The position numbers and the translations under genes are program-made. From Scylla paramamosain (Eukaryota; Arthropoda; Malacostraca; Decapoda; Portunidae), in contig NC_087151.1 in assembly GCF_035594125.1 (NCBI RefSeq), positions 22,185,069 through 22,249,068 of the forward strand: a stretch of DNA of 64,000 bases, given 5' to 3'. The notes beneath the pieces are model-generated. The model was not told the DNA's origin. It saw only the letters and a program-made list of their open reading frames with translations, and did not search any database. Within the stretch, counting starts at the first letter, position 1. Every line of letters starts with the position of its first letter. This document shows, one piece after another, positions 55,273 to 64,000 of this stretch.

Positions 55273-58200
55273 AGAAGGAGGCAGTAGACACCTGCCGAAA
55301 CGATAATTACTCCCAGTGAGATCTAAAGCACTGTTCAGGGGGTGCTGTGAACTTATCATTAAACCCAGCTGTGACCTCACTGAACGTTTCCCTTTGTGTC
55401 TCACAACACAAGGGAACAGTCACAGCCTGCCCTCTAAAGACAAATCTCTTCCTCCACACAAAACTACAAGCACCTAATAACACACACACCTTTCACTCAA
55501 AAATTTTAAAATCATCATGGCGACTCCTACACCAGCCTCGGAGTCCCCATCTGGGGAGGGGACCATAAACGTCCCCAGGTCGGACTGCCTTTCTGTCGAC
55601 GACCCTAAGTGTCTTGACACCCCCCTCAACTTTTTCTTCATTAACTTCTGCAACATTCGGATTGGATGCTGCGTTTACGTGCGCAATGACTTAACTTGCT
55701 CTCGTGCCTACGCTCTTGAATTTTCCGAGTTTTCCACCATCTGGCTACGACTACAGAGTCACTCTCATACTAAATTTATCTGTGCTGTATACCTCTCACC
55801 TAACTCCTCTGACTATAAGAAATTCATTGACTACTTAACTTCCAAAGTGGAGCACATTCTGACCCTCTTCCCTTTTGCAGAGATCTCCATTCTTGGAGAT
55901 TTCAATGTTCACCACCAGCTTTGGCTTTCCTCTCCTTTCACTGACCATCCTGGTGAGCTAGCCTACAACTTTGCTATCCTCCATGACCTAGAGCAATTGG
56001 TGCAACACCCTACTCGCATTCCTGACCGTCTTGGAGATACGCCTAACATTCTTGACCTTTTCCTGACCTCTAAACCTTCTGCTTATGGTGTCACCCTTTC
56101 TTCTCCGTTGGGCTCCTCCGATCACAATCTCATATCTTTATTTTGTCTTATCACTCCAATCCTTCCACAGGATCCCTCTAAGCGAAGGTGCCTTTGGCGT
56201 TTTGCTTCTGCCAGTTTGGGGGACCTGAGGAGGTATTTTGCTGATTTTCCTTGGAATGACTACTGCTTCCGTGTCAGAGACCCGTCTTTGTGTGCTGAGC
56301 GCATAACAGAGGTGATAGTGTCTGGCATGGAGGCGTACATTCCTCACTCTTTTCGTCATCCTAAACCTTCTAAACCTTGGTTTAACAGCTTGTTCTCGTG
56401 CTATACATGATAGAGAGGTGGCCCACAAAAGGTACTTAAGCCTTCCATCACCAGAATCTCATGCACTTTATATTTCTGCCCGGAACCATGCCAAGTCTGT
56501 TCTCCAACTAGCCAAAAAAATCTTCATTAACAGAAAATGTCAAAACCTTTCAAGATCTAACTCCCCTCGTGATTTCTGGCATCTAGCCAAAAATATCTCC
56601 AATAACTTTGCTTCTTCTTCTTTCCTTCCTCTACTTCAACCAGATGGCACCACTGCTATCACATCTATTTCTAAAGCTGAACTCTTTGCTCATACTTTTG
56701 CTAAAAACTCTACCTTGGACGATTCTGGGCTTGTTCCTCCCTCTCCTCCACCCTCTGACTACTTCGTGCCACGTAATAAAATTCTTCTCAATGATGTTTT
56801 CCATGCCCTCGCTGGCCTAAACCCTCGGAAGGCTTATGGACCTGATGGGGTCCCTCCTATTGTTCTCCGAATCTGTGCCTCCGTGCTTGCACCTTGCCTA
56901 GTCAAACTCTTTCAGCTCTGTCTGTCAACATCTACCTTTCCTTCTTGCTGGAAGTTTGCCTACATTCAACCTGTTCCTAAAAAGGGTGACCGTTCTAATC
57001 CCTAATACTACCGTCTTATTGCTTTAATTTCCTGCCTATCTAAAGTTTTTGAGTCTATCCTCAACAGGAAGATTCTTAATAATGTATAACTTCACAACCT
57101 TCTATCTGATCGCCAATATGGGTTCCGTCAAGGCCGCTCTACTGGTGATCTTCTGGCTTTCCTTACTGAGTCTTGGTCATCCTCTTTTAGAGATTTTGGT
57201 GAAACTTTTGCTGTTGCCTTGGACATATCAAAAGCTTTTGATAGAGTCTGGCACAAAGCTTTGATTTCCAAACTACCCTGCTACGGTTTCTATCCTTCTC
57301 TCTGTAACTTAATTTCAAGTTTCCTTTCTGCCCGTTCTATTACTGCTGTGGTAGACGGTCACTGTTCTTCTCCTAAATCTATTAACAGTGGTGTTCCTCA
57401 GGGCTCTGTCCTGTCACCAACTCTCTTCTTATTATTCATTAATGATCTTCTAAACCAAACTTCTTGTCTTATCCACTCCTACGCTGATGATACCACCCTG
57501 CACTTTTCCACGTCTTTTCATAGACGTCCAACCCTTCAGGAGGTAAACATAGCACGCAGGAAAGCCACAGAACGTCTGACTTCTGATCTTTCTAAAATTT
57601 CTGATTGGGGCAGAGCAAACTTGGTATTGTTCAATGCCTAAAAAAACTCATTTCCTCCATCTATCAACTCAACACAACCTTCCAGACAACTATCCCCTCT
57701 TCTTCAATGACACTCAACTGTCCCCCTCTTCTACACTGAACATCCTCGGTCTGTCCTTTACTTATAATCTGAACTGGAAACTTTACATCTCATCTCTAGC
57801 TAAAATATCTTCTATGAAGTTAGGTGTTCTGAGACGTCTCCGCCAGTTTTTCTCACCCCCCCAGCTGCTAACTCTGTACAAGGGCCTTATCCGTCCATGT
57901 ATGGAGTATGCTTCACATGTCTGGGGGGGTTCCACTCATACTGCTCTTCTAGACAGGGTGGAATCAAAAGCTTTTCGTCTCATCAACTCCTCTCCTCTAA
58001 CTGACTGTCTTCAGCCTCTCTCTCACCGCCGCAATGTTGCATATCTAGCTGTCTTCTACCGCTATTTTCATGCTAACTGCTCTTCTGATCTTGCTAACTG
58101 CATGCCTCCCCTCCTTCCGCGGCCTCGCTGCACAAGACTTTCTTCTTTCTCTCACCCCTATTCTGTCCACCTCTCTAACGCAAGAATTAACCAGTATTCT

Positions 58201-58428
58201 CAATCATTCATCCCTTTCTCTGGTAAACTCTGGAACTCCTTGCCTGCTTCTGTATTTCCACCTTCCTATGACTTGAATTCCTTCAAGAGGGAGGTTTCAA
58301 GACACTTATCCACCAATTTTTGACCACTGCCTTGACCCTTTTAAGGGACTGGCATTTAATTGGGCAATTTTTTTATTGATTTTTGTTGCCCTTGGCCAGT
58401 CTCCTTCTTACATAAAAAAAAAAAAAAA
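55273..58428 (+). mobile_element. LINE copy F, 5' end to poly(A), internally deleted
   Basis: The only copy here with both ends. The 5' end is at about 55,273 ('aggaggcagtagacacctgc'), the 5' UTR is about 240 bp, one ORF spans 55,517-58,323, the 3' UTR is about 90 bp and the poly(A) tail is at 58,414-58,428. The short single-ORF layout, an APE endonuclease followed by reverse transcriptase and no gag-like ORF1, is unlike classic jockey or CR1 elements, so the clade is left open. No clear target-site duplication is seen in the satellite flanks. Confidence 0.9.
55517..58323 (+). pseudogene. Endonuclease-reverse transcriptase ORF of LINE copy F
   Basis: The ATG at 55,517 begins [10 protein letters not shown]. 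About 150 bp are deleted after FFINFCNIR, removing the start of the endonuclease. [13 protein letters not shown] and [13 protein letters not shown] keep the remaining catalytic residues. A two-base loss near 56,393 shifts the frame. Then come [27 protein letters not shown], stops near 57,003 and 57,087, LDISKAFDRVWHKAL, SGVPQGSVLSPTLFLLFIND, SYADDTTLHFS, another shift near 57,640 and an intact C-terminal part with RLINSSPLTDCLQPLSHRRN and SGKLWNSLPASVFPPSYDLN, ending at TGA 58,321-58,323. The polymerase catalytic box is intact but the ORF is broken in four places. Confidence 0.88.
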
Positions 58429-61400
58429 TGTTTTTCAGCGTTTTGGTACATAAGTAGGTTAGAATATTGTTTTGTTTTCCCATATGGGGTGTTTTCCATT
58501 TATTTATTTATTTGTTTATTTATTTTTACAGCGTTTAGATGCCTAGCACGCTTATTAAAACTCAAAATACACGTTTCTGGAAATTCCGTTCCCTTTCCTC
58601 ATATGGGGTGCTTTTCATGCATTTTAGTTTTTTTCGTACTTGACAATGTGAAATACACTCAAAGTTTACGTTTTTTGGTAATGCTCTTTTGTTTCTCTAT
58701 ATAGAGATTCATGTGTTTTATCGTTTTAGTAACTAAGATCAAAAAGATTTTTTTGGTAAAGTTATTCTGCTTCTCCATATAGAGTTTTGATCGTTATCGT
58801 TTTGCTACCTATGAAGCTCAAAAACAATTATAATACATATTTCAACTAATGTCTTTTCGTTTCCCCATAGTTGGTAATTTCCGTGCATTTTGTCTTTTTT
58901 TTTTTTCTACGTAACAAGCACAAAAACCCTCGAAACCTTGTTTTTCGTTATTTTATTCCATTCTTGCATTAAGGGTGTTTTGCACGCGTTTTTACGTCTT
59001 TCCGTAAGTAGCGCAAAAACATTAAAAAAACAAACAATTTTGAAATTTTTTTTCTTTTTTCATGCACATTGCTTTCCATGTTTTTCAGCGTTTTGGTGCC
59101 AGCACGCTCATAAACACACAAAAAAGTTTTTTTTTTTTGTAAACCTCGTTTCCTTACTCCATATAGGGTGCTTTTCACTGATTTTTGCTTTTTGTTTCCT
59201 AAAAATGTGAGATACACTAAAAACACAGGTTTGTTTGGTAATGTTGTTCTGATTCTCCATACAGAGTTTTCGACTTTTAGTTTCTAAAAAAGCTTAAAAC
59301 GTCTCAAAATGTTTATTTTTTGTAATGTTATTGTGTTTTTCCATAAAGGTTTTTTTTTTTGCCTGCGTTTTAGTACTTTGGTACGTAAGTAGCTGAAAAA
59401 AATACTTAAAAGACACGTTTTTAGTAATATTTTCTTTTCCCATATAGGATGGTTTTGATGTTTTTTAGCGTTTTTGCTGCCCAACACACTCATAATCACT
59501 CAAAAAAAAAACGTTTTTGGAAATATATTTTTTTCCCCATATAGGTTGCTTTTCATGCATTTTTGCGTTATATTACCAAACAATATGAAACAATTTCAAA
59601 ATACACGTTATTGGTGATGTTTGTTTTTGCTCCATATAAGAGTGCTATTTATACGTTTTAGGGTTTCGGTTCCTAAGAAGCCCAAAAATACTCATAATAC
59701 ATGTTTCTTGTAATGTTCTCTCATTTCCCCATTCAGGGTACTTTGCAGGCATTTTGGCGTTCTTGTACGTAGAAAGCTCAAAAACACTAAATATGCTTGT
59801 TTTTGGTAATGTTATTCTATTTTCTCTATAAAGGGTGTTTTGCATCAGTTTTAGCGTTTTGGTAAATAATAAGTTCAAAAACACTCAAAAGACACTTTTC
59901 TCGTAATGTTTTGTATTCCCATATGCGGCGATTTCCATGTTTTTTTTTTTTTTTTTTTACGGTTTTCATGGCTACAACGCTGTAAAACAGTCAGAAGACA
60001 TGTTTCTGGTAATGTTCTTTCCTTTATCTATATAGGGAACTTTGCATGCTTTTTTGTGTATTGATACATAAAAATGTGAAAAACACTCAAAATACACGTT
60101 TTTGTTAATGTTCTTCTGTTTCTCGATATGAAGTACATTAATATGTTTTAGCAATATAGCACCTAAGGAGCTAAAAAAAAAAAAAAAATCATAATACACG
60201 TTTCTGGTGTTTTTTTTTTTTTTTCGTTTTCCCATATAGGGTTATTTGCATTCATTTTGGCGTTTTTGTACGTAACTAGCTCAAAAATACTCAAAATACA
60301 CGCTTCTTTTGAAGTTATACTGTTTCCCCATAGAGTTTTTTTTTTTTTTTTATTTTGTATACATTTTTGAAAACACTAAAAAGAGACGTTTTTTTTGTAA
60401 TACTGTTTTGTTTTCTCAAAAAGTGTAATCTCCATGCTTTTTATCGTGTTGTTGCCTAGCTCGCTCTTAAACACGTAAAAGACACGTTTGTGGTAATGTC
60501 TTTTCGTTTCCCCATATAGAAGGGTTTACAAGCATTTTGGCGTTTTGATAGTGAAGTTATACTGTTTTTCCATTGAGATTTTTTTTTTTGCATACATTTT
60601 TGAAAACACTAAAAGAAGACGTTTTTGGTAATACTGTTTTTTTTTTTTTTCCAAAGAGTGTACCCTCCATGCTTTTTATCGTGTTGCCTAGCTCGCTCTT
60701 AAACACGTAAAAGACACGTTTGTGGTAATGTCTTTTCGTTTCCCCATATAGGAGGCCTTACAAGCATTTTGGCGTTTTGATACCACTAAAAAAAAACACA
60801 CACACACACATAAAAAATGCTTTTGGTGGTATTCTTTTTCTCGATATAGAGAGCTATTCATGTGTTGTAACTTTTTGGTACCTAAGAAGCTCAAAAAAAA
60901 AAAAAAAACATTTGTATACACGTTTCTCATAATGTCCCTTCGTTTCCCCATATAAGGTTGTTTGCGTGCATTTTGTCGTTTTAGTACCTAATGTGCTCAA
61001 ACACACTCACAAGAGAAGTTTTTGGTAACTTTGTTAATTTTATTCAAGCCACATTCTTTGTATGCATTTTGATGTGTTGGTACCGAGCAATGTGAAAAAC
61101 ACTTAAAACACAAGTCTTTGGCAATGTTTTTCTCCATATGGAGTGGTTTACACGCATTTTATTGTTTTGGTATGTATGTTTAAATATTAAGTTCAAAAAC
61201 ACCTATTATATGTGAGCGGTGTTTTACATGCTTTTCAGCATTTTGCTACGTAGGAAGTCCATAAATACATAACACTCAAATTTTAATTTTCGTAATGTTC
61301 TTTTGCATTAGAATATATGGTGTTTTCTATGAATTTTCGCATTTTTGTGCAATCTATATGTAGATTGCTCTTCATGCCTTTTAGAGTTTATTTCCTTAAG

Positions 61401-61723
61401 GTCAATGACACTCATAATACACGCGTCTGGTAATTACGTTCTTTTCACCATATAGGGTACTATGCATGCATTTTGTCGCTTCTGTACCTAATAAACTCAA
61501 AAATACTAAAAATAAACATTTTTGGTAATGTTATTCTGTTTTTCCATAAAGTGTTTTTAACATGCGTTTCAGCATTTTGATACGTAAGAAGCTTCTCATC
61601 AATGAAAAGAAACTTTTTGAAAAAATTGTTTTGTATTCCAATATAGGGTGCTTTCCATGGATTTTAGTGTTTCCTGCCTAACACGCTAAAAAAAAAAAAA
61701 AAAAAAAAAACACTAAAAAGAAG
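58429..61723 (-). repeat. Satellite array, reverse orientation (block 7), inverted duplicate of about 6,105-9,365
   Basis: Reading the minus strand from 61,720 down to 58,433 follows 6,105-9,365 monomer by monomer, including the rare 'tttatttatttgtttattta' tract (58,499 against 9,280-9,304), the 'cacacacacaca' run (60,795 against 7,003) and the 'tagattgcac' island (61,350 against 6,456). There are scattered substitutions. No gene was seen. Confidence 0.9.
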
Positions 61724-62801
61724 CCTCAGAAGGCTTATGGACCTGATGGGGTCCCTCCTATTGTTCTCCGAAACTGTGCCTCCGTGCTTGCACCTTGCCT
61801 AGTCAAACTCTTTCAGCTCTGTCTGTCAAAATCTACCTTTCCTTCTTGCTGGAAGTTTGCCTACATTCAACCTGTTCCTAAAAAGGGTGACCACTCTAAT
61901 CCCTCAAACTACCGTCCTATTGCTTTAATTTTCTGCCTATCTAAAGTTTTTGAATCTATCCTCAACAGGAAGATTCTTAAACATATATCACTTCACAACC
62001 TTCTATCTGATCGCCAGCATGGGTTCCATCAAGGCCGCTCTACTGGTGATCTTCTGGCTTTCCTTACTGAGTCTTGGTCATCCTCTTTTAGAGACTTTGG
62101 TGAAACTTTTGCTGTTGCCTTGGACATCTCAAAAGCCTTTAATAGAGTCTGGCACAAAGCTTTGATCTCCAAACTACCCTCCTACGGTTTCTATCCTTTT
62201 CTCTGTAATTTCATCTCAAGTTTCCTTTCTGACCGTTCTATTGCTGCTGTGGTAGACGGTCACTGTTCTTCTCCTAAATCTATTAACAGTGGTGTTCCTC
62301 AGGGTTCTGTCCTGTCACTCACTGTCTTCTTATTATTCATTAATGATCTTCTAAACCAAACTTCTTTTCCTATCCACTCCTACGCTGATGATACCACCCT
62401 GCACTTTTCCACGTCTTTTCATAGACGTCCAACCCTTCAGGAGGTAAACATATCACGCAGGGAAGCCACAGAACGCCTGACTTCTGATCTTTCTAAAATT
62501 TCTGATTGGGACAGAGCAAACTTGGTATTGTTCAATGCCTTAAAAATTCAATTCATTCATCTATCAACTCGACACAACCTTCCTGACAACTATCCCCTCT
62601 TCTTCAATGACACTCAACTGTCCCCCTCTTGTACACTGAACATCCTCGGTCTGTCCTTTACTTATAATTTGAACTGGAAACTTCACATCTCAGCTCTAGC
62701 TAAAACAGCTTCTATGAAGTTAGGTGTTCTGAGACGTCTCCAACAGTTTTTCTCACTCCCCCCAGCTGCTAACTCTGTACAAGGGCCTTATCCGTCCATA
62801 T
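61724..62801 (+). mobile_element. LINE copy G, identical repeat of the 3' part of copy D
   Basis: It starts abruptly at 'cctcagaaggc' inside the reverse transcriptase fingers and follows 50,938-52,015 at a constant offset of 10,786 with no indel and no substitution in any line I compared. It has 339 open codons of reverse transcriptase, with the same AFNRVW and LSLTVF private changes and an intact SYADD box, ending at the same junction. Confidence 0.92.
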
Positions 62802-64000
62802 AATCACGAGGGGAGTTAGATCTTGAAAGGTTTTGACATTTTCTGTTAATGAAGGAGTTTTTAGCTAGTTGGAGAACAGACTTGGCATTGTTCCGGGCAG
62901 AAATATAAAGTGCATGAGATTCTGGTGATGGAAGGCTTATGTACCTTTTTTGGGCCACCTATCTATCATGTATAGCACGAGAACAAGCTGTGTTAGACCA
63001 AGGTTTAGAAGGTTTAGGATGGGAAAAAGAGTGAGGAATGTATGCCTCCATGCCAGACACTATCACCTCTGTACACAAACCTCAGCACACAAAAACGGGT
63101 CTCTGACACGGAAGCAGGAGTCATTCCAAGGAAAATCAGCAAAATACCTCCTCAGGTCCCCATAACTAGCAGAGGCAAAACGCCAGAGGCACCTTCGCTT
63201 AGGGGGATTCCTGTGGAGGGATTGGAGTGATAGGACAAGATAAAGATATGAGATTGTGATCGGAGGACCCCAACGGAGAAAAAAGGGTGACAGCATAAAC
63301 AGAAGGATCAGGAAGGGTGACAGCATAAGCATAAGGTCAGGAAAAGGTCAAGAATGTTGGGCGTATCTCCAAGACGGTCAGGAATACGAGTAGGGTGTTG
63401 CACCAATTGTTCTAGGTCATGGAGGATAGCAAAGTTGTAGGCTAGTTCACCAGGATGGTCAGTGAAGGGAGAGGAAAGCCAAAGCTGGTGGTGAACATTG
63501 AAGTGTCCAAGAATGGAGATCTCTGCAAAAAGGAAGAGGGTCAGAATGTGCCCTACTTTGGAAGTTAAATAGTCAAAGAATTTCTTATAGTCAGAGGAGT
63601 TAGGTGAGAGGTATACAGCACAGATAAATATAGTATGAGAGTGACTCTGTAGTCGTAGCCAGATGGTGGAAAACTCGGAAGATTCAAGAGCGTGGTCACG
63701 AGAGCAGGTTAAGTCATTGCGTACATAAACGCAGCATCCAGCTGTGGATTGAAAATGAGGATAGAGAAAGTAGGAGGGAACAAAAAAGGGGCTACTGTCA
63801 GTTGCCTCAGACACTTGAGTGTCAGTGAGGAAAAGAAGATGAGGTTTAGAAGAAGAGAGGTGGTGTTCTACAGATTGAAAATTAGATCTTAGACCGCGAA
63901 TGTTGCAGAAGTTAATGAAGAAAAAGTTGAGGGGGGTGTCAAGACACTTAGGATCGTCGACAGAAAGGCAGTCCGACCTAGGGACATTTATGGTCCCCTC
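62802..64000 (-). mobile_element. LINE copy H, identical repeat of copy E, runs off the window
   Basis: It follows 52,016-53,214 at the same offset of 10,786, again without visible differences, including the [10 protein letters not shown] endonuclease change and the same internal break. It is cut by the window edge in the N-terminal coding region, so the 5' UTR and what follows are not visible. Confidence 0.92.

Overview
This window is eukaryotic, repeat-dominated DNA with no intact host gene that I can recognise. More than half of it is one AT-rich satellite family. The rest is non-LTR retrotransposon copies and one broken, virus-like Polinton/Maverick element. No bacterial-type operons, ribosome binding sites, tRNAs or rRNAs were seen. 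The element types and the intron-bearing gene fit an invertebrate animal. A crustacean or other arthropod is my guess from family resemblance only; nothing here proves it.

Layout. 1-19,945: satellite in forward orientation (1-328, 2,766-9,365, 15,346-18,614), then in reverse orientation (18,615-19,945), with the flip centred on a 24-bp perfect palindrome. Into it are set LINE copy A (329-2,765) and a three-level nest at 9,366-15,345: LINE copy B holds LINE copy C, which holds a CR1-like LINE. 19,946-31,792: the Polinton. 31,793-49,257: reverse-orientation satellite with long (TA)n tracts and large palindromes. 49,258-53,492: LINE copies D and E joined as a fold-back. 53,493-55,272: satellite. 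55,273-58,428: LINE copy F with poly(A) tail. 58,429-61,723: satellite that is an inverted duplicate of about 6.1-9.36 kb. 61,724-64,000: an apparently identical direct repeat of 50,938-53,214 (LINE copies G and H), running off the window.

The Polinton has all recognisable genes on the + strand: protein-primed family B DNA polymerase, FtsK/HerA-type packaging ATPase, DDE integrase with chromodomain, a small helical ORF, a Polinton-type conserved protein of unknown function, a macro-domain-like protein, a minor-capsid-type protein, a basic core protein, a probable major capsid protein, an adenovirus-type cysteine protease, and a Gln-rich gene with an apparent 122-bp intron. Replication, integration, packaging, maturation and capsid modules are therefore all represented, as in a virus-like transposon. 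Nearly every gene carries in-frame stops and frameshifts, the left terminal repeat is missing and the polymerase N-terminus is cut off, so this copy is a dead relic. The macro-domain gene is the most unusual cargo.

The satellite has monomers of about 100 bp in five recognisable types that recur in fixed order as a higher-order unit of about 500 bp. Several blocks of satellite plus LINE have been duplicated, directly or inverted, so the window also records repeated segmental duplication and inversion.
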